64,000 bases of DNA from Pyxicephalus adspersus (taxonomy: Eukaryota > Chordata > Amphibia > Anura > Pyxicephalidae): positions 138,529,845-138,593,844 of the forward strand of contig NC_092861.1 of assembly GCF_032062135.1 (NCBI RefSeq), in the 5' to 3' direction. The position numbers and the translations under genes were made by a program. Positions 25,595 to 37,676 of the stretch are shown piece by piece (the first letter of the stretch is position 1; every line of letters begins with the position of its first letter). The notes under the pieces are model-generated. The model was not told the origin of the DNA. It worked only from the letters and a program-made list of their open reading frames with translations, and did not search any database.

Positions 25595-26012
25595 TTAAGG
25601 GATAGAAGTAGCAGTATAGTATACCTGTTGAAGTGCACTATTCAAACTACTAATGCACAGATGATGTGGTATGGCTATTTGACCAGACCCTTTGGGATTT
25701 GTTACGGAAAGGGACAGGAGATTCCCTTCTGCAATAAGCATTCTTACCTGCCTAATCACTCGCTTCAACTGCCAACTTCGCAAGTTGTGCATGTGCAGCT
25801 TAATGTTGGTTGCCCAGCACATTCTAAGTTCCCCTGCAACTGCTGGAACTAAATGAACTCATACATGCAAGAGTTACTTTTTCGGCCCAGCCAATTAGGA
25901 TGGATGATGATTGGAACAAGTAAGGGAAAAAGGGAAGAAGATGGCAATGTCTGTGACTGAACAGGGACAGTTTTGTATAAACTGGATTTGTTTCTGCTTT
26001 AAAAAAGTGTAG
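25595..26012 (-). mobile_element. MITE family G, copy 2 (inverted)
   Basis: The reverse complement carries AGGCAGGTAAGAATGC, TATTGCAGAAGGGAATCTCC and TGCCATCTTCTTCCC, in the same relative order as the copy at 60044. The ends are worn. Confidence 0.5.
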
Positions 26013-27652
26013 GGCCCTATTCCCATCAGTAGCAGTGTTGCTGAACAAAGTCTGGACACAAAAACAAGGCAATCTGCTTTAAATCCTATGGCTTCCTATG
26101 ATAAATACAGCGCCAATAGTGTGAATTCAACCTAACTGCAAACTTACTTATGAGTTTAGCCAGTCTACAAGGCCACAAGTCTCCGCTTTTAGATGACTGG
26201 AGTCACACTCAAATTTAAGTAAAGCTAAATAAAGGGGGTTAATATACATATAATATCCATCTTTATAAACATACATGTTGGGTAAGTCTGCAGTTATTAA
26301 TCCTATGCCTAGTCATGAATGGTTATATTTCAGAATTTGCATTTGAGGTAAGTTTTATGGCTGGTAAATGCAAATTTTGGCTTTTACGTTTAATGTAAAC
26401 AAGATCTATGTGGGATCAAGGAAGTTTATTATAACCAAATGAGATTTTTTTATTATTTTTACAGTTCAAGAAAAGATTATGCGCTTCTTAAAACCTATTG
26501 AATGCAAATTTTCCTGAATGGTGAGATGGCACACAAGATTAGTATAGGCAGGTTCATTTTTCACCTTCAAGGCACTGCTCCAGATTAAGCAAAACCTTAG
26601 AAAAATAAAGGGCCGTTTAGTTTTTTTCTCTCTCTTATTCGGCACAATAGAGGAGTGTTAGAACGGAACATGTAACCGCTCAATTTACAGTTAAGGAAGG
26701 CAAGACAAGCCATCGAACTGCAAAAACAAGATTTCAGCTGCAAAGCTTTACTTAATGGATGATGGGAAAGATTGAATTGAACTCCCTTTTCCTCGTGTAA
26801 CAAAACACCTCAATCCACCTAATTCTGCTTTTCTGACATATAAGCTGCAAAGACTGGTGTTATGGGGAGTTTCTTATTAATCTTGGCCCCACAGGACTGC
26901 AGAAATATGCTTACTTTCGTCTGAACATGTTTTATCCCATTTCTGTGCCATGTTTTACAAACCATTGTCAGCAATTTCAGTAAATGCATGCCGTCCCCTT
27001 CTCTTGTTTTATTGGCTTTGAATATATAGGAAAGATGTTAAAGGAAACCTGTCATGAAAGAAATATGAATGCTTTGTTTGTATTGGGCTGCTGACAGTCT
27101 TGTGACACTTCATTCTTAAAAGCACCATTGTATACGTCTACTGCATAGCAGTGATGGTTTCCCAAGCACTTATACACATCCTGTTTGCCATAATCATAAT
27201 CTCAGTCCCTGCTATTGTAAGTGCTTGATATTTGGATTTCTTCTCACCAGTAGAGACGTTGGCAGCATTAGCCAGTCAGGCCTAATTACCTGGCACAGCT
27301 AAGTCAGCCAGACATGGGGTATTTCAAAAGTAATAGAGAAAAATAAACTTGGCTTTTGATTGTGGTAAGCGTTTGTGATTTAAAAGACTTGCTGAACTCC
27401 AGATTTTTCATATTCAGGAGTGTGTATGTGTATGTAAATTTAAATATTTGTATGTATGTTTGTGTGTGTAATCATACAGTTGGCCTTTAGTTCTGAAAAT
27501 GATTATATTGTAAGGAAAAATGTGTTGTGTAACCTATCTTGGTCATAAATAACTCAAAACAATAAGAACGATTAGAAATATGCATGCTGGGAGACCAGAA
27601 AACCTTGGCATTTGGAGGCGAAAATTCCCTTTTTAATAATATCTTGTCTTGT

Positions 27653-27701
27653 TTCTTTTATTATCCTTTATCCGTGTTCTTTTTCTTTTATTATCCTTTA
27701 T
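27653..27701. repeat. Short direct duplication, period 30
   Basis: TTCTTTTATTATCCTTTAT occurs at 27653-27671 and again at 27683-27701. Confidence 0.85.
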
Positions 27702-28589
27702 TGGTAAAGTGCTGACGCATAACACAAGGCTACATAGTAGTTAAGGCGCCTGGCAAAAACAAGAACAAAGAGATGACACGTGAGAAAGATGTAGACCTCT
27801 ACTAGTGGGATCCTACAGTGTAAGAGATACAGAAATGTTTAATCCATATGCTGCATAAGATTCCACATCTTTATACTGCAATCACTATTTTTATAATAAA
27901 TAATGTACAGGTATTAATATTCTTGGTTGGTTATTTTAGGTAGATGCACGTTCTCAAACTTACACAAAATATATTGCTTTTGTGATTTATTATGGAAGTA
28001 TGACCATAGTAAATGTGGCATTAGATAGTCTCTGTGTGTAGAAATTTGACACAGACCACACAGGGAGTATTAAAGCGTATATTGGTATCAAGGCTAGGTT
28101 TTCCAAGATTCCATTTGATCTAGGATGTGAACATGGTATTGTGGGAAAATTGCAATTTCACATCCCAGATCAAATCACAGTTGGTTAGAGCTTAGTCTTG
28201 GTTTGCCTGTTTAAGAAACCACACGTGACGTGGCCAGACTTCACATTTTATATAAAGCCCTTATGATATGTAGGTTTACAATTTACCGCATGTTAGTTTT
28301 ACTGAAATGCATGAAAAAAGCACAGCCTGTTTGCATCTCACATCTGCTTAGTATTTTGGTTTTATTGCGGCTTGCCTTAGGGCACCAATCCATCCATGAT
28401 CTTAGAAACCCCACTTACCCTTTCTGCCAGTGGAATGTCTATAGGTTGTCATAGTTTCAGCCCCTGCATATTATGTGCTTTGTGTTGGTGGAATATGGTA
28501 CTTCCAACTCACCCAACTTTGTATTTTTACTAGAACCAAACTTCTAAATTAGCTGGACCAGTTTAATGGGGTAGAGGAGACAGCAGCAG

Positions 28590-28764
28590 AAATTTGACCT
28601 GGAGGGGCAGGTGCTGTCCCCCTTCTCTTGCATTTGGATCGTTAGTCGTCCATTGTCCGTGGATCTGCCAGGATGGTCATTTGGACGATTGACGACTGGC
28701 ACTGTACACACCCCAGCTTCTTGCCCGATATCGGCCCTGAGCCGTTGGATGTGTGTACGTAGCT
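28590..28764 (+). mobile_element. TA-flanked MITE family T, right part only
   Basis: Aligns with the right half of 30783-31109, including GATGTGTGTACGTAGC at the end, followed by TTA. The left half is absent. The short open frame here is not a gene. Confidence 0.65.
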
Positions 28765-30534
28765 TAAGCCTTTTTGTAGCATTTTTTTGCCGTTGCTAAT
28801 ATTTGTCAAGCAGTTAAACTAGGTAGTTTGCCACCCTCCAAACACTACATATATGCAAACTACTCCCTGTGCAATTTATTTTGGGAGTAAACAGAGATAG
28901 GTGTGTTAAACTAGAGGGATGTCTTTCTTTGCCACTTTTTGCCGAATGCTGGCACTGCTGATAAGGCTGGCAGGCAGTATGAGAGAAGTTTACAGAAATT
29001 TTAAGATATACCCCAATATATTTTAAAGTAAAGGGTACATTTTCAATTTCGAGTTGTCATCTGAAAAGAAATATTGTGGGAATCGTCTCTACTGGACAGG
29101 AAGTGGAAAATGGAAAATAAACCTCTGACTATTGCCTACTCTAAATACTTTATCAACCCCATCCCTGAAACCTAAACCAAGGCTAGAACTCATTCTGTAA
29201 CATCCTGACCCAAAACCAGTCCTCCTAACCTAAATTGAATAATAAATTTAGGGCTTCTAATCCCGTAACCTAGATACATACCTATGCAGTACCTATAGTC
29301 TCCTGTTTTGAGTCCCTATATTCTTTACAGACCATTAATTCCCATGCCAAGCTCATACTGTGCCAATATCCTGGAGCACAAGCAGACTGGTCCACATTTT
29401 AAGAGTTTCAGAAATTGAATGTGAACATGCTTAGAAGAATGATTCACAAAATGGCCTCAGTCTATATGAATAAACCAGTGGTAGACCTGAAGCAGATAAT
29501 TGGAGTATAGCTCAGTAGGTGTCTATTCTAGGGGTTGCTTCCAGTCGAGTGCTCTTGAGGAATCCACCAAGTGTGTGCCACAACAGCTCTCTCTTTGCCT
29601 GTAAATGTCCTGACAAACTCTAATTAGGAGAATTGATTTGTGCTCTGCTTCAGATTCTATTGCTCTCCAGGGATAGAAGGCGTTCTAATACAGACCATTT
29701 GGAAAAACAGCGTCTGTATGACTTACTATTAAAAAGGAAAGAAATCATTTGAACTGGGGCCAAGCACATCAACAGAAATCCTGCCACAGTTCAGAGAGGG
29801 GCCTTCAGCACTGCTTAGGTTTCGAGGCCTTGTTTGGATTTGACGCAGCTATGTTCCTATTTGATTTTAAAATACACATTTGTGTTGATTTAACATGTTC
29901 AATGTCTGTTACCTTTTGTAGGCCTGCAGTATTTTTCTTTTTACAATTTGCCTTTGAGTTTAATTTTCCACACTGCTCATATATTTTATAAGAGAAATAG
30001 TATTTTTTTGTACTTGCATTGCAGTGTGATCTTTTCTTTCAAAACCTAAATTAATCTGTTGTTTAAATGAGGAGTGTCAAGAAACAACTCCTTTTTCAGT
30101 GAAGTAGCATTTGCCTACATAGGTATGGTGTCACACTGCACTGCCGTAATGTGCTCAGTGCATGCCAGTCTGTGTGGTGCATACTAGTGCATGGACTGTG
30201 CATGCTAATGGCTTTGATGAGCTACATAAAAAAATGCAGTCCAATTTTCTTTGTTGAATTCTAAGTAAATAGTCTCCCTCAAGGTGGCCTTAAATGAATG
30301 ACTGAGTATGTCTTTACTGGCATTGAACTCCACAAGATAGTGTAAAATAGACAATGTAATTTTCTAAAAGTGTGAAAGCCTTTATTGGGCTAGTGCCTAG
30401 AAAAGCGCCTTCTACCCATACAATCATATGCACACACTGACCAGGCTACTGTGAGATAGAACTTACTAGAACAGATATTGGATAAAGATGCAAATCATTT
30501 TTATATTTGCCCGAACATTCCTTTCTGTGTAAGT

Positions 30535-30690
30535 GCCTTTTATATCTCTAGGCCTCCACCATGTTACTTTTGGAATATACCCCTCCCTAATGGAGTAGCA
30601 ATTACTGCTATTTAAACACATGGACCTGGAAGATTCTCCACCAGGGAATTTCAGATTCCCTGCTTTATAAATAAACCTCAAAGAGTTTTG
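30535..30690 (-). repeat. Interspersed repeat family R, copy 2 (inverted)
   Basis: The reverse complement has CAGGGAATCTGAAATTCCC, TGGTGGAGAATCTTCCAGG and TCCATGTGTTTAAATAGCAG, matching copies at 9738 and 60393. Confidence 0.55.
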
Positions 30691-30782
30691 TTGTAGCTGT
30701 TGAATAAGTGCCAAAGAATTACCTGTTGTGAAAAACTCCCACTTGACCTGTGCATATTTTCTTTATCTCAAGAAGGGAAATA

Positions 30783-31109
30783 GGGCTACGTATACACACG
30801 TAAGACTTTTTTAATTGGAAAGGATCTTTCACAATCCTTTCCAATGACAAAAGATTGAAAGATGCATGAACAAGCATTGTACATACAGTGCTGTTCTGCT
30901 CTATGGAGAGGGGAGAGACGAGTATGAGCAGGCCGCACCCTGCTGTACCCTCCTCTTCACTTCCATTGCAATCGCCCATCGTTCTTGGATCCGCTTGGAT
31001 GGATCCATGATCAACATCGAACGGCCAGTGTACACTTGTCAGATTGTTGTCCGTTACTAGCCCTGAAGCGATAATCGGACGAGAATCATCTGATGTGTGT
31101 ACATAGCCT
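30783..31109 (+). mobile_element. TA-flanked MITE family T, complete copy (327 bp)
   Basis: The left end GGGCTACGTATACACAC and the right end GTGTGTACATAGCCT are inverted repeats. TA lies immediately outside each end, as for Tc1/mariner-type insertion, but TTA/TAA (Harbinger type) cannot be excluded. Two other copies (28590-28764 and 32848-33772) share the interior and the right end. There is no coding capacity. Confidence 0.72.
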
Positions 31110-31369
31110 TAGTCTTGCCTGTTCTTATTATGGACAAAGGCATTGGGTAAGCAAACAACAGCACCAGTCTACAAAAATACTGTGTTCTCTGCCTACAACA
31201 GGACTTTAATGCTGAATGTACTTCTGTAAGATCAACAGGTATACTTCTGCACTTGCAGGATCTTTAAAAAAATGTTTTTTTATTTTTTTGCTCTCCATTC
31301 ACTGAATAGACTGGTTTAAGATCCTAAAATAAAGTCAGAGGAGCTCTACCTTCCTTGTGTTGTCTGTAT

Positions 31370-31800
31370 TTATTATTATGCAGCAATTAGACTGACATTT
31401 TAGATGTGTTTTAAAGAGAGCAAATAGCCATCATGTTTTTAAGGCATTCCAATTTGTTTGGAAGCGATCCATAGCAGAAACCTGTGGGAGCATGAAAGGA
31501 AAATTCAGGTTGCTACAGGGGACAAGAACAGGCCCTCCTTTAGACACACTCAGCTGAGATGAATTGTCCTAATAAATTATATTAAATAAATGGCACCACG
31601 TAAATACCAACAGATAGTTTTCTAATAAAAATCAGGAAGTAATTAAAGCCAGCAATTCAGCATAATGAAGGCCATTTCACACAGACGGCATTCATAATAG
31701 GGCATGCATTTAATCAGCTTTACTGGAAATGAGGAGGGGAAAAAACGGTTTCCACTTAAAGAAAAGAAAAAAAAGCTTGACACATAAGGTTATGTGGATT
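31370..31800. promoter_or_regulatory. Candidate conserved non-coding element
   Basis: A repeat-free block with stretches such as GGAAGTAATTAAAGCCAGCA and TGCATTTAATCAGCTTTACT, typical in texture of deeply conserved enhancers in large vertebrate introns. Function is inferred only. Confidence 0.27.
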
Positions 31801-32911
31801 AGTCTGTCACTGCCGAACTTGCCCTCAAGTTTACCTTGGACTGAACACCAGTAGTTAAATGGCACTCTGGAAATTAATGGAAAACATTAATGTTGTTGTT
31901 TTAAGCTGACTTCATGCTGAGGTTGATGGGACACCAAGTTTATAAAAAGGCTCATCTATATGAATAGTATGGAGACCTGCAGAGACTCCCAGCTACAAAG
32001 CTTCTGATAGCATTCATTTCCTGTCAGCATATGTTTATAATATGCTTATGGACTGTCTACCGCTTCCCAGGAACCAGCTAGTGTAATGTTGTATCATCAT
32101 TCTTATTTAATGTTAGTGTTGGGCAGATCTGTTGGGGTTGATTAGCCAAGGGTTATGCAAATCTTGTTCAAAATTTAGGGAACGTAGTAGTGGATCTTTT
32201 TGAAGTGTATTCTCCTGCTGGACTGGGAAGTTGGGCACTGCCACAGGGAACAAGTATCAATACAAACATGAAAAAACAATACTGCATTGTGGGAAGAGGG
32301 TCTTATCATGCAGATTCATTGACAAATCTCCATAAAAACTTGCTGGGGAAAAAGCCTTAAAGCTGTATGTGTTGTTTATGGAACAGTGCATTTTTTTCAT
32401 GGACAGTCTTGGTGACTGTATACTGAGCATATTTTGCTGCGGAATTGATTTATTTCTTTTACAGTCAGCTTGGCTTACATACTGAGGCCACGTGGATTCC
32501 AGTCTGATTCACTCCAGGTGTTTCAGTACAAGGATTAGGCGATGGCAGATAATACAGCGGTACCATTCTAATGAGCAAGTCTAGGCCCAAATTTACTGGA
32601 GACAAATATCACAGGGGGAGGATTAACTTTAAAAACTGATTTTTTTTCATAGAATACAGTAGTTTAAGAATGGCCAGGACAAGATTAGTTTTATTCTGTA
32701 ATATTAGGCTTCATTGGTATATACCTAAGTTTATTTTGTTCCCTGGGGAGAGGGGGTTGAGTGTAAATGAATGTTATGTGAGGTAGTTTGCACTTTTTTT
32801 CCCACAGAATTGTAAACGATGGCAAATCCAAACGCAGATAATCAGTAGCGTACACATGATTTTTTGTGACCATTTATGGCGACAAAAGAATGACGAATGA
32901 ATGAGCACTAT

Positions 32912-33533
32912 TATTATTATTATTATTATTAAACAGGATTTATATAGCGCCAACATATTACGCAGCGCTGTACAATAAATAGGGAATGCAAATGACAGAC
33001 TAATACAGACAGTGATACAGGAGGAGAGGACCCTGCCCCGAAGAGCTTACAATCTAGTAGGTGAGGGAATTTCACACACAATAGGATGGGAGATATGTAG
33101 TGGTGGTGTGTAGTGGTAGTTTCAATTGACAGAAGAAGACGGGTAGGCAAGTTTGAAAAAATGGGTTTTGAGCGCTCTTTTAAATGAGCAGAAAGTAGGA
33201 GCAAGCCGAATAGGACAAGGAAGACCATTCCAGAGAGTTGGAGCAGCTCTAGAGAAGTCTTGTAACCGTGCGTGTGATGAGGTTATGAGTGAGGAAGTCA
33301 ATAGTAGGTCATTGGAGGAGCGGAGGGAGCGGCAGGGGGAGTATTTTTTTACCAGGTCAGAAATGTAAGTGGGACAATAACTGTGTAGGGATTTGAAGGC
33401 AAAGCACAGGAGCTTAAATTTGATTCTAAGGTGAAATGGAAGCCAATGGAGAGAACTACAAAGAGATACAGTGGAAGAGGAGCGGAGGGAAGGATGGATG
33501 AGTCTGGCTGCAGCATTCATGATAGATTGTAGA
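32912..33533 (-). mobile_element. L2-like LINE, 5'-truncated 3' end, nested in a MITE
   Basis: Read on the minus strand, the element starts at about 33533 and keeps an open frame to a stop at 33122. The translation has LQSIMNAAARL, LHWLPFHLRIKFKLL, RSLRSSNDLLL, APTLWNGLP and SFKRALKTHFF, which are typical of the C-terminal region after the reverse-transcriptase domain in L2/CR1-type LINEs. A 3' untranslated region and the tail GCGCTATATAAAT plus an AAT-type microsatellite follow. CACTAT is repeated at 32906-32911 and 33534-33539 and is the likely target duplication. This copy lacks the endonuclease and most of the reverse transcriptase and cannot be autonomous. Confidence 0.85.
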
Positions 33534-33535
33534 CA
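33122..33535 (-). pseudogene. LINE ORF2 fragment (reverse-transcriptase C-terminal region)
   Basis: About 136 residues without a stop, with the L2/CR1-type C-terminal motifs listed for the host element. It is a 5'-truncated remnant with no reverse-transcriptase catalytic core (no YADD-type motif). The uninterrupted frame suggests the insertion is fairly young compared with the other L2 pieces in the window. Confidence 0.8.
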
Positions 33536-34892
33536 CTATACACACAGCGCAGTTCTGTTCTATGGAGAAGGGACTGGAGATTGAGCCAACAACACCCTGC
33601 TGTGCTCTTCTCTATTGACTTGTACAGTGGTCTTTCACCATCAATGGTTCGTGGACCTCTCAAGACAGATCTATGAACGACATGGGGTGACCACTGTACA
33701 CATGCAAGATTCTTGCCCCTGACAAGCCTGACCCTTCATAATATTTGAGAATCATCTGATGTGTGTACAGCCTAACAAGTAAAAATGCTATGATTTGAGC
33801 AGCCCCCAAATAAGGCTTATTATCATAAAATAAATTTAAAAATCCACAAGTTAAATAACCCCAAAATGCCACCCCTGAAACAAAAGCCTTCTTTTTAAAG
33901 CGAAGCACCCAAGCAGCTGAAAGTGACCACTGACCTCAAATCAACAGTGAATATGGCTACCAGAGATGAAAAGCAGATATTGGGCATAACTGTACTTTTG
34001 TGTGTAATATAATATATACCCGCAGTTTTGTTCTTTGACCTTATGAAAAAGACTGGTAGTCAATCTGGTCATGAATACGTGCATAACAGTGGGAATGCTA
34101 AATTCTGAAGACTTTAATAAGGTCAAGATGGGAGCTTGTCAAGGCCCGACTTCTTGGAACAGTTTTCATAGTTGTGTAACTGGATAAGCACTCTATTTTA
34201 GAAGAGGCCCTTGTGACTTCTCTATCACCTTCATAATTTAACACCTGGTTATGATACATCACCTCTTCAACCGACATGTTTAGACCAACTATCCGTATGA
34301 TATCAGTTATTTGCATCCTTTGTTCCAGACTGTACTGAACTATGAAACCTCCTGGCACTCAGAGAACAAATATTGGACTGAATGGAAATATTTACTTCCC
34401 CACTTGTGAATGACAAATATATATATGTATGTGTGTTTATGCTGCTGAACTGGCTAAAACAATATACTTGTTTGGACCTGTCTATGTATATCCAGACTGA
34501 CCTGTTTGGAAGGGCAACCTTAACAATACACACAGTAAATATAAAATGTGAAGCTTAAATTCAGTGTTTATACCAAGGGTGGAGGTTGGTGATTTATTTC
34601 CCTTTCTTTTCCCTAACAGTAAGTTAGAGGAAAGTTCTCTAAAAGTAAGAGGAGATCAACTTGTAGATAGTTGTCATTAAAGTATTTGAATGTGTAGAAA
34701 AGACACGGGGATTAGCTTGGCAAAAAAATAATTATGCATTTATATTCTTAAACATCATACATAACTGTACAAACCTACAAACATACGTATATATGTATAT
34801 CTGAAACTCTGTTGTAGTGTCACAAAGTTCAGATATTTAAACTATACAGTTAACTTCTAACAAATGAAGAATTAAGCGTTTCAATCACATAT

Positions 34893-34935
34893 GTGTCCCA
34901 ACGTGTTTAGCCAGTTAGGCTTCTTCAGGGGTACG
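34893..34935 (-). repeat. Dispersed repeat motif (CGTTGGG/TGAAGAAGCC type), inverted copy
   Basis: CCCAACGTGTTTAGCC followed by GCTTCTTCAGGGG is the inverse of the motif at 46634-46669. It lies at the left of an AT-rich stretch (to about 36250) that may be one larger element but has no recognisable protein coding. Confidence 0.5.
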
Positions 34936-36260
34936 ATTGTGGTGGTTGTTATCTAAGTGTATTCAAAGATAATGAAGACAAGTAAATAAATGTATATACA
35001 GTATGTAAATTTAGGAACAATTATAGTATACATATAATAGTGGTATCTATGAACATCAATGAGGTATATATAAAAACAGCAATAATCTTGAATTGGCATT
35101 TGATAATAATATGTTGTTTTCTATTCATGTGTTAGTTTCATTCATAATAGTGCATATTTAGTCAAAAAGAATGATAACAGGTTATGATGTATGTACATAA
35201 ACATTAATTATAACAGTACTTTCTAGTAGTTTGTTAATGAGGTAAATGCCTAGTTTCATAGTGGCATAGAAAGTGTTGGCACTTACTGTGGTGATGAGAA
35301 GTTGGTAAAGTAATACGTCCCAAATGTAGTATAGACGGTTGATGTATGAAGGAACAGGCTGTATATACCTTTGTGTAAAAATACTTTAGCTTTAATTGTG
35401 GCTAACCGTACATTTTTTAATGCAGTAATATTTTCCCAATCAATTGGTTAAGTGCCGAAGCCTTTTTTGTCCAAGAATTGGACTAAACTCAATGAGCAGG
35501 AAAGAGGGAGGAAAAGCAGGCTTTTTTGAATTGGTACAGATGGATATACCAATCATGAAATTGCTTGGGGTGTTTAGGGTCTCGAACTTGATATATGTGG
35601 ATCTGAAGAGACTGATTGATTCATATGAATTAATCTGATGGATAATTTACTTATATATGTGATTAATTACAGTTCATTGATTGAGGTTCGTATTTTCTTA
35701 GGACTGTCACAGTGACAAGTCCATAGCTTGTAGATAGTAGAAGCCGTATGATCTGTATTCAGATGATAGTTTCAAAAGAGAGTAAATCAGTGTATAGGTA
35801 AGGGAGGACCCGCGGCAGCCATCCAGACCGAGGGTATACTTTTGTGTAATGATAACAGGTTATTAGTATCAATCAGGTTTGGAGGGTAGAGGTAATATAT
35901 GAAACATAGTAAAGAGTCTGTAACTTCCGTGGGGTTGGGTATAGTTTAAGGTGGAGAGTAAGAGGGAAATATTTTAACAGGTTCAAAGCTTCTATATGGA
36001 ACCTTGGGATTTTTGGAGCAGTGTCTGTGAAGTTTCCTCTTTTTATAGTAAATGGTGATATTGTTAAAGAATATGAATTCTGTAGCATCCAATGGTAGTT
36101 GGTTTTAGCAGAAGTATGACAGCGAAAGGCTGTTTGAACAAAGCATCCGCCAAATACCGGTGTGGGGGGATTATAAAAAGGATTTAAGGAGTCCAAAGTT
36201 GATAAGATCCTAAAAGGGTTATATACAAAGTGATATGTTTCAGCTTTTCAGCATAGACAT
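34936..36260. other. Unassigned AT-rich stretch, possibly one old element
   Basis: Starts beside the repeat motif at 34893 and runs without the SINE, LINE and MITE signatures found elsewhere. A minus-strand open frame of 107 codons (35873-36196) begins MDSLNPFYNPPTPVFGGC; I do not recognise it, and its composition does not argue for a gene. Many TATGTA and GTATAT steps occur. Confidence 0.3.
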
Positions 36261-37410
36261 ATTTTGATATCTATATTCAATGAATAATTAAAGTTCTATT
36301 TAGCTTGATGTTTTTTTGTAGGTAAATATGTTGACCACCTCAGTGTTAAATCATTTATTCCCAATCTCCTAGTCTCTCTCTAACTTGTATTTTTCCTTGT
36401 CAAAATGAAACCTGTTATCTTTCGTATTTCAATACAGATCAGGACTTTAAGAGCTTTAAAGCTATTTTATTTTCTCTGCCAACAATATTTATTAATTGTA
36501 TTTGCTAATATGTCTAGCTGGATCCATGCATGTCTCCTTTCAGTCCCTGATGGCCATATGTGTCAACATATTTTTTCCAAGTAACACCCAGAGCGATAAT
36601 TTGTTACAACAGTTGTTGACATTCTACACTGTGGGAAAAACTGTCCTAGACCAAGCCTTCTACAAATATGGTACAAAAAATACCACCGACTGCCGTCAAC
36701 ATCTGATTAAAGAGTCAGGACAGCTTGTAACACTGACATACAGCTGGACTTGTTCTGTATGGTGAAAACATTTCACCACTCATCCAGGTGGTTTCCCAAA
36801 GACTCACAAAAGGGCTTGGTTTTGTAATTAAGCTGTAGCTAAGTTATGTGAAAGCTTATAACTGTACTGTTAGAATTTACCTTTTGAAATGCAAAAAAAA
36901 AATAGATTTACCCATAAGAATTTTTTTCGGAACAACCGTTCATTTTGACTGTTCAGAGAATATAGAAAAATAAAGTTTGAGGTTGCTAAATGGAACGCAG
37001 ATGATCTAATCACTATTTCAATTTTTACCCTGTGATAAACGAACAAAACTTGTGCCCCCTGCTGAGTCTTGTATTAAAAATGCTTAATGTAAAATAAATG
37101 AATAAATGCTAAATGTTTCCTTAACCAGCAATCAAGATCAAACTGACCTGGAAAGTTTAAATGTGATTTGCAATGCAAGCAGTTACTATATTGGTGTCAT
37201 GATCCTCCAATGGGTTCTTCTGTAATTTTACAATAAATCTTTTGGATAGACAAAACTGTAAGAATTGATAAATTGTTACTTTCATATGTAAAGGGGCAGC
37301 AACAGAATACATTTTTTTTCTCAGAGGTCCAAGGCAATTATCCTGCAATAAATTTTATTTTAGGGTTGAGTTGGGCTTAACCTACTGCCCCCATGCAGCC
37401 TGTAAAATAA

Positions 37411-37676
37411 ATGTTCACTGATGCAGGAGGAGAAGAGGACCCTGGCCCGAGGAGCTTACAATCTAAGAGTTGGGGGAAGTAGCTCACCATAGGAGGGGGG
37501 ATATGTAATGGTAGGTAAGTAGTAGGAGACGGCTTTTAAATATGCAGGAAGTGGAAGCAAGCTGAATGGGATGTGGCCATTCCAAAGAGTTAGGGCAGCA
37601 CTTGAAAAGTCTTGGAGCCGTGCATGTGACGAGGTTATGATAGAGGAAGTCATTAGTAGGTCATTGGAGAGTGGCT
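37411..37676 (-). mobile_element. L2-like LINE fragment, internally deleted
   Basis: The plus-strand text shares GAGCTTACAATCTA, TTCCA.AGAGTT and GGTCATTGGA with the LINE at 32912-33533 in the same order. Minus-strand translation shows NDLLMTSSIITSSHARLQDF, close to the same segment there. Compared with that copy, part of the C-terminal coding region and 3' untranslated region is deleted, and the tail is missing. Confidence 0.78.

Larger units (their letters stand above)
32848..33772 (+). mobile_element. TA-flanked MITE family T, split by a LINE insertion
   Basis: The left part (32848-32911) resembles the start of 30783-31109, including GACAAAAGAATGACGAATGA against GACAAAAGATTGAAAGATGC. The right part (33534-33772) continues with CAGTTCTGTTCTATGGAGA and ends GTGTGTACAGCC followed by TA. 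Between them sits an L2-like LINE, so the original MITE was about 300 bp. Confidence 0.72.

Noticed and set aside
35873..36196. 107-codon minus-strand frame as a gene
   Set aside because: No similarity recognised, no splice signals that fit, and the surrounding sequence looks like decayed repeat.
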